A stretch of 64,000 nt of DNA. Source: Mesorhizobium sp. B2-4-15 (GTDB taxonomy: Bacteria > Pseudomonadota > Alphaproteobacteria > Rhizobiales > Rhizobiaceae). The notes under the pieces were generated by a model. It did not search any database and was not told where the DNA came from. It worked only from the letters and a program-made list of their open reading frames with translations. The stretch covers positions 1 to 64,000 of the forward strand of contig NZ_VFUZ01000001.1 of the NCBI RefSeq assembly GCF_006658505.1. The letters are read 5' to 3'. The translations under genes and the position numbers were made by a program. Numbering within the stretch: the first letter of the stretch is position 1; every line of letters starts with the position of its first letter. Positions 18,513-28,708 of the stretch are shown here, piece after piece.

Positions 18513-19382
18513 TCAGCCCAGTTCGGCCCATACCGGCCGGTGGTCGGAACCGGCCGCTTGCCGGTCGACCCACAGGCGCTTCAGCAATCGGGCAAGCGAC
18601 GCGCTGGTGAAGACGTAGTCGATGCGTTTGTGACGGCTGGCGTTGGTGGGGTCCTTGGGGTCGACCCAGCTGACGAGGTCATCGGCGTCGACGTTGAGGC
18701 GCAGGGCGGCATCGACGGCGAAGTCCGCGGTCAGCGGCATGCCGAATTCGTGGTCCGGCCGGCCGGCGAGTTCGACATATTCGGGTGATCCGGCCAGCAT
18801 GTTGAAATCACCCATGGCGACAAAGGCTTCGGGGTGCGGCAATTCAGGCAGGCCGATCTCGGCGACGCCGGACAGCGCCCCGCCTTCGAGCGCATAGTTC
18901 AACAGGCGCTGGCGCAGGAACTGGATCTGGCTGGCGCGCTCGACCGGGCTGCGATGATCGAGATGGATGGAATAGAAGCGGATGAAACCGAGCGGCGTCT
19001 CGATCAGCGCTTCCAGCGCGCCGCGCTGGAAGTTCATCATCTCGAAGCTGCGGCTGCGCGGCAAAAGCAGGTTGCGCGACAGATGAATGGGCGTTTTCGA
19101 CAGCACCATATTGCCGAGCTGGAAAGTCGTGGTGATGGCGCGACCGTTCTCGATACGCGAGCCGATATTGGCCTCGAAATTGCTCCCGTAGACGGCGAAA
19201 TAGTCGGGCAGCGCCTCGCCGATCTCGGCGACCATGTCGCGGCCGCCGTTCCTCGGATTGTTGCGTGTGACCTCCTGCAGCGCTATCACGTCGGCGCCGC
19301 GCACGGCATCGGCGATGCGCCTGATATCGTAGCGTCCATCAAGACCAATGCCGTATTGGATGTTGTAGGTTACAAGCCTCAT
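18513..19382 (-). CDS. Endonuclease/exonuclease/phosphatase family protein
   Basis: The 289-residue protein begins MRLVTYNIQYGIGLDGRYD and contains DVIALQEVTRN (metal-binding Glu), YSIHLDHRSP (His/Asp), MGDFNMLAGSPEY and, at the end, RIDYVFTS ... GSDHRPVWAEL. These are the ordered motifs of the DNase I-like metal-dependent phosphodiesterase fold. The substrate may be DNA, a phosphoinositide-like lipid or another phosphodiester. There is no signal peptide. It is divergent from obgE. Confidence 0.9.
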   Translation of the reverse strand: MRLVTYNIQYGIGLDGRYDIRRIADAVRGADVIALQEVTRNNPRNGGRDMVAEIGEALPDYFAVYGSNFEANIGSRIENGRAITTTFQLGNMVLSKTPIHLSRNLLLPRSRSFEMMNFQRGALEALIETPLGFIRFYSIHLDHRSPVERASQIQFLRQRLLNYALEGGALSGVAEIGLPELPHPEAFVAMGDFNMLAGSPEYVELAGRPDHEFGMPLTADFAVDAALRLNVDADDLVSWVDPKDPTNASRHKRIDYVFTSASLARLLKRLWVDRQAAGSDHRPVWAELG

Positions 19383-19498
19383 TCCGCAATCTTTCCAGCC
19401 AACCCCACGCGGCCATTGTCATAAAACGGCCTCGCCCTTCGCCGCGCCTTGGTTTAGAGCAAGGCCCAAGGTTTAGAGCAATGCCGCAAGGCCAATAA

Positions 19499-20545
<1,047 letters not shown>

Positions 20546-20549
20546 GGCC

Positions 20550-21686
20550 ATGCAGTCGCTGAAGAGATACCGGCGCATCACCGTCAAGATCGGCTCCGCG
20601 CTGCTCGTCGATCGCGCGAGCGGGCTGAAGCGCGATTGGCTGGACTCGCTCGCCGACGATATCGCCGTGCTCGCCCAGGGCGGCGCTGAAATCCTCGTCG
20701 TGTCCTCCGGCGCCATCGCGCTCGGCCGCACCATCCTCGGTCTCGGCAAGCGCGCGTTGAAGCTCGAGGAAAGTCAGGCGGCGGCCGCTGTCGGCCAGAT
20801 CGCGCTCGCCGGTGCCTGGTCGGATGCGCTCGGCAAGGGCGGCCTGAGATCGGGCCAGATCCTTTTGACGCTCGGCGACACGGAGGAGCGCCGGCGCTAT
20901 CTCAATGCGCGCGCGACGATCTCGACGTTGCTCAAGATGAAGGCGGTGCCGGTCATCAACGAGAACGACACGGTGGCTACCTCCGAGATCCGCTACGGCG
21001 ACAATGACCGGCTGGCGGCACGGGTGGCGACGATGATGGGCGCCGACCTCTTGGTGCTGCTGTCGGACATCGACGGGCTCTACACGGCGCCGCCGGCGCG
21101 CGACCCCGATGCCGAATTCATTGCGGTGGTCGACCGCATCACGCCTGACATCGAGGCGATGGCGGGAGCCGCCGCGTCCGAGCTGTCGCGCGGCGGCATG
21201 CGCACCAAGCTCGATGCCGGAAAAATCGCCAACGCCGCCGGCACGGCGATGATCATCACGTCGGGCACGCGGCTGTCGCCACTGATGGCGATCGAGCGCG
21301 GCGAGCGTGCGACCTTCTTCAAACCGAGCGCCAATCCCGTCAAGGGCTACAAGACCTGGATCGCCGGGCAGCTCGAACCGGCAGGGCGGCTGACGGTTGA
21401 TGACGGCGCCGTCGGCGCGCTCAAGTCGGGCAAGTCGCTGCTGCCGGCCGGTGTCAAACTGGTCAGCGGCAATTTTTCGCGTGGCGATACGGTGGCGATC
21501 CTGTCGCCCGAGGGGCGCGAGATCGCGCGCGGCCTGGTTGCATACGATGCCGCCGATGCCGTAAGGATCGCAGGCCTGAAGACGACCGAGATCGAAACCG
21601 TGCTCGGCTATGAGGCGCGTTCGGCGATGATCCACCGCGACGACCTTGTGGTGAGTCACGCTGGAGGCGACATAGACAGAGGATGA
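20550..21686 (+). CDS. proB: Glutamate 5-kinase
   Basis: The 378-residue protein begins with the amino-acid kinase domain ([48 protein letters not shown]), followed by a PUA domain at the C-terminus (about 280-370). It phosphorylates glutamate in the first step of proline synthesis. It lies between obgE and proA with 4- and 3-base gaps, so the three are co-transcribed. Confidence 0.97.
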   Translation: MQSLKRYRRITVKIGSALLVDRASGLKRDWLDSLADDIAVLAQGGAEILVVSSGAIALGRTILGLGKRALKLEESQAAAAVGQIALAGAWSDALGKGGLRSGQILLTLGDTEERRRYLNARATISTLLKMKAVPVINENDTVATSEIRYGDNDRLAARVATMMGADLLVLLSDIDGLYTAPPARDPDAEFIAVVDRITPDIEAMAGAAASELSRGGMRTKLDAGKIANAAGTAMIITSGTRLSPLMAIERGERATFFKPSANPVKGYKTWIAGQLEPAGRLTVDDGAVGALKSGKSLLPAGVKLVSGNFSRGDTVAILSPEGREIARGLVAYDAADAVRIAGLKTTEIETVLGYEARSAMIHRDDLVVSHAGGDIDRG

Positions 21687-21689
21687 GCC

Positions 21690-22976
21690 ATGCTGAAGCT
21701 GCATGAAAAATCCGGGGACGACACCGTGGCGCTGATGGCCAATATCGGCCGCCGCGCCCGCGCTGCCGCCCGACCGCTGGCCATCGCCACCACCGCCGCC
21801 AAGAATGCCGCGCTTGCCGCAATGGCGCAGGCGATCATCGCACGCGAACAAGAGATTCTCGATGCCAACGCCATCGACATCTCGAATGGCGAGGAATCGG
21901 GGCTCTCAGTATCCTTCATGGATCGGCTGAAACTCAATCCGGCGCGTATCCGCGCCATGGCCGACGGCATACGCGAGATCGCTGAACTCAGCGATCCGGT
22001 CGGCGACGTGATCGCTGCGTGGGAGCGGCCGAACGGCCTGCATATCGAGCGCGTGCGCACGCCGCTCGGCGTCGTCGGCGTCATCTACGAGAGCCGGCCC
22101 AATGTGACGGCGGATGCCGGCGCGCTGTGTCTCAAGGCCGGCAATCCGGTGATCCTGCGCGGCGGCTCGGATTCGCTCAACTCGTCGGCCGCCATCCATG
22201 CCTGCCTGGTGGAGGGGCTCAAGGCCGCTGGCCTGCCGCAGGACGCCATCCAGCTGGTGCAGACCACCGACCGCGCCGCCGTCGGCGAGATGCTGAAGGG
22301 ACTTGGCGGTACGCTCGACGTGATCATCCCGCGCGGCGGCAAAAGCCTCGTCGGACGCGTGCAGAACGAGGCGCGGGTGCCGGTCTTCGCCCATCTCGAA
22401 GGCATCTGCCACCTCTACATCGACCGCTCCGCCGATCTCGACATGGCGGTGAAGATCGCCGTCAACGCCAAGATGCGGCGCACTGGCGTCTGCGGCGCGG
22501 CCGAGACGCTGCTGATCGACCGCGCGGTGGCGTCCACCCATCTGGTGCCGATCCTCGACGCGCTGCGGGCGGCGGGCTGCGAGATCCATGCCGATGCGGA
22601 AGTGCTGAAAGTGTTCTTCGACGCCAAGCCGGCGACCGATGCCGACTGGGTGACCGAATATCTTGACGCCATCATCGCGGTGAAGCTGGTCGACGGCATC
22701 GGTGGCGCGATCGACCATATCGAGACCTTCTCCTCGCACCACACCGAGGCAATCGTCGCCGAGGACGCGAAGGTCGTCGAACGGTTCTTCAACGAGATCG
22801 ATTCGGCGATCCTGCTGCACAATGCCTCGACGCAGTTCGCCGATGGCGGCGAGTTCGGCATGGGCGCCGAGATCGGCATCGCCACCGGCAAGATGCACGC
22901 GCGCGGGCCGGTCGGCGTCGAGCAACTGACATCCTTCAAATACCGCGTGCGCGGGTCGGGACAGGTGAGGCCGTGA
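21690..22976 (+). CDS. proA: Gamma-glutamyl phosphate reductase
   Basis: The 428-residue protein of the aldehyde dehydrogenase superfamily has [30 protein letters not shown] and the catalytic-cysteine region [15 protein letters not shown]. It reduces gamma-glutamyl phosphate to glutamate semialdehyde, the second step of proline synthesis. It follows proB by 3 bases. A palindromic repeat separates it from nadD. Confidence 0.97.
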   Translation: MLKLHEKSGDDTVALMANIGRRARAAARPLAIATTAAKNAALAAMAQAIIAREQEILDANAIDISNGEESGLSVSFMDRLKLNPARIRAMADGIREIAELSDPVGDVIAAWERPNGLHIERVRTPLGVVGVIYESRPNVTADAGALCLKAGNPVILRGGSDSLNSSAAIHACLVEGLKAAGLPQDAIQLVQTTDRAAVGEMLKGLGGTLDVIIPRGGKSLVGRVQNEARVPVFAHLEGICHLYIDRSADLDMAVKIAVNAKMRRTGVCGAAETLLIDRAVASTHLVPILDALRAAGCEIHADAEVLKVFFDAKPATDADWVTEYLDAIIAVKLVDGIGGAIDHIETFSSHHTEAIVAEDAKVVERFFNEIDSAILLHNASTQFADGGEFGMGAEIGIATGKMHARGPVGVEQLTSFKYRVRGSGQVRP

Positions 22977-22987
22977 GCGCTGGTTTT

Positions 22988-23109
22988 ACCCTCCCCCTCG
23001 TGGGGAGGGTGGCCGGTGTAGCGAGCCGAATGGGGGCATAGCACTGAATTCTGCACTCCCCCCACCCCGCTCCGCTTCGCGGATCGACCCTCCCCACAAG
23101 GGGGAGGGT
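22988..23109. repeat. ACCCTCCCC palindromic intergenic repeat
   Basis: ACCCTCCCC/GGGGAGGGT hairpins occur at both ends (22988-23010 and 23087-23109), separated by a GC-rich centre containing CGCTCCGCTTCGCGGAT. Both ends are nearly the same sequence and each is self-complementary. It sits between proA and nadD and probably forms one large structured RNA element in the transcript. Confidence 0.7.
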
Positions 23110-23139
23110 AAGGACGCCGTCCCCTCCCGCTGTCTCCGT

Positions 23140-23727
23140 ATGCCGCATGCCGAAAAGGGCCTGGCCGTCGGCCTGTTCGGCGGCTCGTTCAACCCGCCGC
23201 ATGCCGGGCATGCCTTGGTTGCCGAGATCGCGCTGCGGCGGCTCGCGCTCGATCAGCTGTGGTGGATGGTGACGCCCGGCAATCCGCTGAAGAGCGCGCG
23301 CGAGCTCGCCCCGTTCGCCGAGCGCATCGAACTTTCCGAAAAGATCGCCAAGAACCCCAAGATCAAGGTCACTGCCTTCGAGGCCGCGCATCATGTGCGC
23401 TACACGGCCGACACGCTGGCGCTGGTCAAGGCACGCAACCCGGGCGTCGAGTTCGTCTGGATCATGGGGGCGGACAGTTTGCGCGACTTCCATCATTGGC
23501 AGCGCTGGCGCGAGATTGTGCTCACCTTCCCGATCGCGGTCATCGATCGTCCGGGCGCCACGCTGTCGTTCCTGTCGTCGGTCGTTGCGAAAACCTTCGA
23601 CTATGCTCGCATCGACGAGGGCGACGCACCACTGCTCGCCCGTATGAAGGCGCCGGCCTGGACCTTCATCCACGGTCCGCGCTCGTCGCTGTCGTCAAGC
23701 GCGATCAGGAAAATGGCCAAGGAATAG
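23140..23727 (+). CDS. nadD: Nicotinate-nucleotide adenylyltransferase
   Basis: The 195-residue protein has the nucleotidyltransferase motif GLFGGSFNPPHAGH near the N-terminus, WIMGADSLRDFHHW in the middle and SSSAIRKM at the end (the ISSTxIR-like motif). It makes deamido-NAD in NAD synthesis. The order proA-nadD-rsfS is common in Alphaproteobacteria; here two other genes lie before rsfS. Confidence 0.96.
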   Translation: MPHAEKGLAVGLFGGSFNPPHAGHALVAEIALRRLALDQLWWMVTPGNPLKSARELAPFAERIELSEKIAKNPKIKVTAFEAAHHVRYTADTLALVKARNPGVEFVWIMGADSLRDFHHWQRWREIVLTFPIAVIDRPGATLSFLSSVVAKTFDYARIDEGDAPLLARMKAPAWTFIHGPRSSLSSSAIRKMAKE

Positions 23728-23826
23728 GGCCTCCCCGCCATACAAGGGACGGACAGCGTTCCGGCTGTCCGGCGATGTCGTTTTTAAGGCGGCGCCCGCC
23801 TGATCGATCGGCGATGTTGGCCGGCC

Positions 23827-25125
23827 ATGGCAATTCACAGCAATACGCGACCTGGAGCCGATCCCGAAGCCGCCGCAGCACCGGCGCCGCTGATCGCGAT
23901 TGCCAGCGTCATCGTGTCGATGGCGCTGATCGCCATCGGCAATGGGCTGATGTTCGCCTATATTCCGGTCCGACTCGGGGTAGAGGGTTTCGACCCGACC
24001 TGGGCCGGGCTGATCGTCACCGGCCTGTCGGCCGGCGGTCTTGCCGGCTGCATCCTGACTGGGCCACTGGTGCGCAGGGTCGGCCATGCCCGCGCCTTCA
24101 TGGTGCTCTCGGCGCTGATCGCGCTGTCCAACGCCGCGATCGGCGCCGGGCCGCATCCGCTGTTGTGGATCGCGGCGCGGGCCCTCTACGGCTTTGCCAT
24201 ATGCGGCCTGTTCATCGTCGCCCAGAGCTGGCTCAACGACGCGCTGCCCAATACCATACGCGGACGGGTGATGGCGGTGTTCTATGTCGCCTACATTGCC
24301 GGGCTGGGCGTGGGCTATGCGACGCTTGCCGTCATCGACATTCACACGGCGGCCGCGTCGCTGATCGGCATCACCTTCACCGCCCTGTCGATCCTGCCCG
24401 TCGGCATGACGCGGCTTGCCCAGCCGCCGGCGCCGCAGGCGGCTTCGGTCGCGCTGCGGCAAGCATGGCGGATTTCGCCGGTCGGAGTGGCCGGCATGCT
24501 GGCGGTCGGCGGCTTGTCGATGATCATCTCGGGCTTCGCACCCATCCACGCCACCGCCAAGGGCTACAGCCAGGCCGATGTCGCGCTGCTGCTGTCGGCA
24601 ATGCCGGTCGGCACGCTGATCCTGCAGATTCCGCTCGGCTGGATTTCCGACCGTACCGACCGGCGCTACGTGCTTGCTGGCGCCGCCGCGCTCGCGGTTG
24701 TCGCCAGTGTGCTTGCTGTCGTCTTCGACGGCGGTGCGCTGATGGGGCTGGTGGTGATCTATCTGATCTGGGACGGCGCGGCGGAATCGATCTATGCGCT
24801 CTCCAGCGCGCATGCCGCCGACCGCGCAAAGAAGGATGAGCTGCTCGCCCTTTCGAGTTCGATGCTGTTTGCCTGGTCGCTGGCCGGCTTCGTGGTGCCG
24901 GGCATCGTCACGGCGCTTTCCGCGGTTTTCGGCACCGAGACTTTCATCTATGTCGGCATCGTCATCGCCTCGGCGTTTTGCTTGTTCGTGCTGTGGCGGG
25001 TGGTCGCGGCCCGGCCGGTGCCGGCAGCCGCCACGGGCAGTTTCTCGCCGATGTCGGCACAGGCACCCTTGCCGGTGGAACTCGCCTTCGCGCCGGGAGA
25101 GCCGACAGGCCGGGCCAGGAACTGA
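23827..25125 (+). CDS. MFS transporter (12 membrane segments)
   Basis: The 432-residue protein has about 12 hydrophobic segments, a loop GPLVRRVGHARAF between segments 2 and 3 and a matching loop GWISDRTDRRYVL in the second half. These are the conserved A-motif loops of the major facilitator superfamily. A long segment FIVAQSWLNDALPNTIRGRV is typical of the YcaD/MFS subgroup. The substrate is unknown. It is inserted between nadD and the divergently oriented mscS gene. Confidence 0.88.
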   Translation: MAIHSNTRPGADPEAAAAPAPLIAIASVIVSMALIAIGNGLMFAYIPVRLGVEGFDPTWAGLIVTGLSAGGLAGCILTGPLVRRVGHARAFMVLSALIALSNAAIGAGPHPLLWIAARALYGFAICGLFIVAQSWLNDALPNTIRGRVMAVFYVAYIAGLGVGYATLAVIDIHTAAASLIGITFTALSILPVGMTRLAQPPAPQAASVALRQAWRISPVGVAGMLAVGGLSMIISGFAPIHATAKGYSQADVALLLSAMPVGTLILQIPLGWISDRTDRRYVLAGAAALAVVASVLAVVFDGGALMGLVVIYLIWDGAAESIYALSSAHAADRAKKDELLALSSSMLFAWSLAGFVVPGIVTALSAVFGTETFIYVGIVIASAFCLFVLWRVVAARPVPAAATGSFSPMSAQAPLPVELAFAPGEPTGRARN

Positions 25126-25164
25126 CGGGGCATTTTTCTTTCGCAATTCCGGACCGGATTTGCC

Positions 25165-26016
25165 TTACTGCCTGCGAGCCTCGGGGGATGGCGCTTCCGG
25201 CGGCGGCAGCGGAATAGAGATGCCCTCGCTGTCGAAAGCCTGCTTGGCGCGTTTGGTCATGTCGATATTCGTGGAGAAGTAGTCGGCCGCCGAGGTCCAG
25301 TAGCGCAGGGTGAGCGAAACGGTGGTGTCGCCGAGGCTGGCCACGAAGGCGATTGGCGCCGGTTCGCGACGGATGCGCTTCTCGGCACCGGCAATGGCAA
25401 GCAAGGTCTTCTGCGCGCCGTCGATGTCGTTCCACGAACCGATGCTGAGCGTGATGTCGGTGCGGCGCACGCCGTTGCGCGAAAAATTGCGCACCGGCTG
25501 GTTCCACAATGTCGAGTTGGGCGCCAGGATGTAGACGCCGTCGGCGGTCCTGAGCTTCGTCGCAAAGAGGCCGATTTCCTCGATCGAACCGGCGATGGAA
25601 CCGACCTCGACGGATTCGCCGATGCGGAACGGCCGCAGCGCCAGAAGCATGATGCCGGCGGCGATGTTCTGCAATGTGCCTTGCAGCGCCAGCCCGATGG
25701 CGAGGCCGATGGCGCCGATGGCGGCGATGATCGAGGCGGTCTGCACGCCGAACTGACCGAGCACCATGATGACGACGAGAATCAGGATGGCGTAGCGGAC
25801 GATCTTCGAAAAGAAATGCCGCAATGTCTGGTCGAAACCGTGGATGTGGCCGAGGCCGGCAAAGATCGAACGCTCCGCGAGACCGGCGACGATGTAGCCG
25901 ACCACGAGAAGGATGATGGCGCCGATGGCCGAGAGGGAATAGGAGACGATCAGCGTGCTGAGCTGCGCGAGGCCCGCCTGGACGGTGAGGAGCGTGTTTT
26001 GCGGATCGATCGGCAT
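25165..26016 (-). CDS. Small-conductance mechanosensitive channel (MscS family)
   Basis: The 283-residue protein has three membrane segments. The third is the glycine/alanine-rich pore helix (ASIIAAIGAIGLAIGLALQG) followed by TLQNIAAGIMLLALRPFRIGE. The cytoplasmic beta domain includes VYILAPNSTLWNQPVRNFSRNG. Length matches E. coli MscS (286). It is convergent with the MFS gene and divergent from rsfS. Confidence 0.94.
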   Translation of the reverse strand: MPIDPQNTLLTVQAGLAQLSTLIVSYSLSAIGAIILLVVGYIVAGLAERSIFAGLGHIHGFDQTLRHFFSKIVRYAILILVVIMVLGQFGVQTASIIAAIGAIGLAIGLALQGTLQNIAAGIMLLALRPFRIGESVEVGSIAGSIEEIGLFATKLRTADGVYILAPNSTLWNQPVRNFSRNGVRRTDITLSIGSWNDIDGAQKTLLAIAGAEKRIRREPAPIAFVASLGDTTVSLTLRYWTSAADYFSTNIDMTKRAKQAFDSEGISIPLPPPEAPSPEARRQ

Positions 26017-26168
26017 GGCGGGATTCCGGTTGGTCGGTCAGCCGATAACCGCGGCGGGACGCCTCGGTTCCGATCTTTTTTCCTGCCGCATGGAACAACC
26101 CGGCAATCGACGAGTTCGCGTGAGTCAGAGCTGCGTCTTGAAACTGCAACGGAACTCTGCCTATCTAA

Positions 26169-26636
26169 GTGGTGTCACCTGCTTTCAGGGGTGATTTGGT
26201 TGTTCTTGCTGCGAAAGGAAATACACTGAGAACAGCACTGCGGAAGAAGGCCGATATCGTGCCTTCGCCGGCCGGGATCAGCGTAAACGACGCCGTGTCC
26301 CGCGCCATCAAGACAGTCCTTGCCAGTCTGGAAGACTCCAAGGCCGAAAACATCGTCTCAATCGACATTCAGGGAAAATCGAGCCTCGGCGACTATATGG
26401 TCGTCGCGTCGGGCCGATCGCACCGTCATGTCTCGGCTGTCGCCGACCATCTCCTCAAGGCGCTCAAGGATGCCGGCCTCGGCACGGCGCGCGTCGAGGG
26501 GCTGTCAGGCGCCGACTGGGTCCTGATCGATTCAGGCGACATCATCGTCCATGTCTTCCGCCCCGAAGTCCGCGAATTCTACAATCTCGAAAAGATGTGG
26601 CAGGCGCCGGATCTCGAGGAAGAGACACTCCACTAA
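26169..26636 (+). CDS. rsfS: Ribosomal silencing factor RsfS
   Basis: The frame from ATG 26169 gives 155 residues. The conserved RsfS domain (LASLEDSKAENIVSIDIQGKSSLGDYMVVASGRS ... HVFRPEVREFYNLEKMW, quoted in parts) begins around residue 48. A GTG at 26259 (with GAAGAAGG upstream) would give a 125-residue protein closer to the family norm and may be the true start. RsfS binds L14 and keeps ribosomal subunits apart. The rlmH gene follows, as usual. Confidence 0.94.
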   Translation: MVSPAFRGDLVVLAAKGNTLRTALRKKADIVPSPAGISVNDAVSRAIKTVLASLEDSKAENIVSIDIQGKSSLGDYMVVASGRSHRHVSAVADHLLKALKDAGLGTARVEGLSGADWVLIDSGDIIVHVFRPEVREFYNLEKMWQAPDLEEETLH

Positions 26637-26637
26637 G

Positions 26638-26701
26638 CCGATGTGTTTTGATGCATGTCAGTGCCCTAAAACCTTTGGGTGACATGCATCGGCGGCTTAT
26701 A
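26638..26701. repeat. GATGCATG-type palindromic intergenic repeat, copy 2
   Basis: GATGCATGTC (26650-26659) and GACATGCATC (26681-26690) form a perfect 10-bp inverted repeat with CCC and GGG blocks inside. Outer GCCGA/GGCGGC bases extend it. It lies between rsfS and rlmH, and matches the layout of 127-182. Confidence 0.65.
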
Positions 26702-26709
26702 GAGGCGAG

Positions 26710-27192
26710 ATGAAGATTTCAGTCCATGCCGTGGGCCGAATGAAAGCCGGCCCCGAGCGGGAGTTGGCCGAGCGCTATTTCGAGCGATTCGCCAAGAGCG
26801 GCCCGGCGGTGGGGCTCGAATTCGCCGGCATCACCGAGATCGCGGAGAGCCGGGCACAGAGCGCTGGCGAGCGCCAGCGTGACGAGGGCTCGAGGCTGCA
26901 GGCGCAACTGCAGCCGGGCACGGCGCTGATCCTGCTCGATGAGCGTGGCAAGAGCCTTTCCTCGCAGGATTTCGCCAATCGCATCGGACAGTTGCGCGAT
27001 GGCGGGCGCAAGGCGCTGGTGCTCGCAATAGGCGGCGCCGACGGCCACGATCCATCGCTGCGTGACCAGGCCGAGCTGGTGCTGTCGTTCGGTGCGCTCA
27101 CCTGGCCGCATCAGCTGGTGCGCGTGATGCTGGGCGAGCAACTCTACAGGGTGGCGACGATCCTGTCGGGCCACCCCTATCACAGATCCTGA
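26710..27192 (+). CDS. rlmH: 23S rRNA (pseudouridine1915-N3)-methyltransferase RlmH
   Basis: The 160-residue protein contains LVLAIGGADGHDPSLRDQA and ALTWPHQLVRVMLGEQLYRV and ends GHPYHRS, the hallmark knotted SPOUT region of RlmH. It methylates pseudouridine 1915 of 23S rRNA. It follows rsfS across the palindromic repeat. Confidence 0.96.
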   Translation: MKISVHAVGRMKAGPERELAERYFERFAKSGPAVGLEFAGITEIAESRAQSAGERQRDEGSRLQAQLQPGTALILLDERGKSLSSQDFANRIGQLRDGGRKALVLAIGGADGHDPSLRDQAELVLSFGALTWPHQLVRVMLGEQLYRVATILSGHPYHRS

Positions 27193-27348
27193 AAGCTGCC
27201 GGATCGCACCGAATTCCGCCCCAATGCCGCGCAAGAAACGCGCTGGAGAGACGAACTCCCGTTATGCCAGAACCACCGCGCGGTTTTGGACGACGCGCTA
27301 ACATGGTTGATGGTTCGTTAACGAAGCCGCAGATAGAGTCGATCGCGA

Positions 27349-28707
27349 ATGTCTGAAGGCTGGAAATCGACAACGGGCTCATCGAGGAGAGCCTCCTGGC
27401 GCGCACGCTGCGGCATCGCGGCGGCCGCGGTTCTTTTGTCGTTCCATGCGGTGCAGGCCGAGAACACGCTCGACATGGCGCCTGATCCGGACCAGAGCCG
27501 CGCCGAATACGAACGGGTTTCCAAGGAAATCACGCTGTCATCGGAACGGCTGGCGAAGCTCGCTGCCGATATCGCCGCGGTCAAGAAGGACCACGCCTCG
27601 ATCACCGCGGCGCTGATCCAGTCGGCGATGACCGAGCAGAAGCTTGGCCAGGACATCGAGGATATCGGTGCCAAGCTGGAAGGGCTCAAGGGCCAGCAGC
27701 AGAAGATCCGCGCTTCGCTCGCGGCGCGACGCGACGTGCTGGCCGAAGTGCTTGGCGCGCTGCAGCGCATGGGCCTCAATCCGCCGCCGGCGATCCTGGT
27801 CAAGCCGGAGGACGCGCTGTCGTCGGTGCGCAGCGCCATCCTGCTCGGCGCCGTGGTGCCGGAATTGCGCCAGCAGACCGATAGTCTGCTGGCCGACCTC
27901 AAGGAGCAGACGCGGGTGACGGCCTCGATCGAGGCCGAGCGGGCACGGCTGACGGCGGCGGTCGGCGACCAGGCCGCGGAAAAGAAGCGACTGAGCATGC
28001 TGCTGGAAGCCAAGCAGAAGCTCGAGGCCGACACGCAGGCGCAGATGACGGCCGAACAGCAGCGTTCCGAGCAATTGGCGGCCAAGGCAAGCAGCCTGAA
28101 GGATCTGATCGCGTCGCTCGAGGCGCAGGCCGACAAGACCCGCAAGGCCGCGGATGCAGCGAAGGCCGCCGCCGCGAACCAGACGGGTGACGGCCAGACG
28201 GGCGGCGACAAAACGGCATCGCTGGCGGCATTGCCGCTTCCCGAAGGCAACCGGCTCGCTGCGGCAGCTCCCTTTTCGGCGCTGCAAGGACAGATCGCGC
28301 TGCCGGTCACCGGGCGCATCAAACGCCGCTTCGGCGCGGATGACGGTAACGGCGCAGTGATGCTTGGCGACATGCTTGCGACACAATCGGGAGCCATCGT
28401 CACCGCACCGGCGGATGGGAATGTGCTTTATGCGGGGCCGTTTCGCTCCTACGGTCAACTCTTGATCCTTAATGCCGGCGACGGTTATCATGTCGTTCTG
28501 GCGGGGATGAGCAGAATCAGCGTCGTGACTGGCCAGTCAGTGCTCGCAGGAGAGCCGGTCGGTGCGATGGGAGAGGCCCGGGTGGCAAGCACCTCGGTTT
28601 CGAAGAATGGAAATGCCACGCCGGAACTCTATGTCGAGTTCCGCAAGGATGGAAAACCCGTCGATCCGGCCCCATGGTGGGCGGACCGTTTTTCTGGAAG
28701 GACGTGA
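27349..28707 (+). CDS. EnvC-like murein hydrolase activator (degenerate M23 domain)
   Basis: The 452-residue protein has an N-terminal hydrophobic segment (residues 20-38) and a long coiled coil (about 45-270). The C-terminal LytM/M23-fold domain reads GRIKRRFG ... GNVLYAGPFRSYGQLLIL ... LYVEFRKDGKPVDPAPWW. The zinc ligands of active M23 peptidases are not complete, as in E. coli EnvC, which activates amidases instead of cutting the wall itself. The stop is 1 base from the ctpA start. The envC-ctpA-yibQ order is widespread in Alphaproteobacteria and points to cell division. Confidence 0.9.
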   Translation: MSEGWKSTTGSSRRASWRARCGIAAAAVLLSFHAVQAENTLDMAPDPDQSRAEYERVSKEITLSSERLAKLAADIAAVKKDHASITAALIQSAMTEQKLGQDIEDIGAKLEGLKGQQQKIRASLAARRDVLAEVLGALQRMGLNPPPAILVKPEDALSSVRSAILLGAVVPELRQQTDSLLADLKEQTRVTASIEAERARLTAAVGDQAAEKKRLSMLLEAKQKLEADTQAQMTAEQQRSEQLAAKASSLKDLIASLEAQADKTRKAADAAKAAAANQTGDGQTGGDKTASLAALPLPEGNRLAAAAPFSALQGQIALPVTGRIKRRFGADDGNGAVMLGDMLATQSGAIVTAPADGNVLYAGPFRSYGQLLILNAGDGYHVVLAGMSRISVVTGQSVLAGEPVGAMGEARVASTSVSKNGNATPELYVEFRKDGKPVDPAPWWADRFSGRT

Positions 28708-28708
28708 A

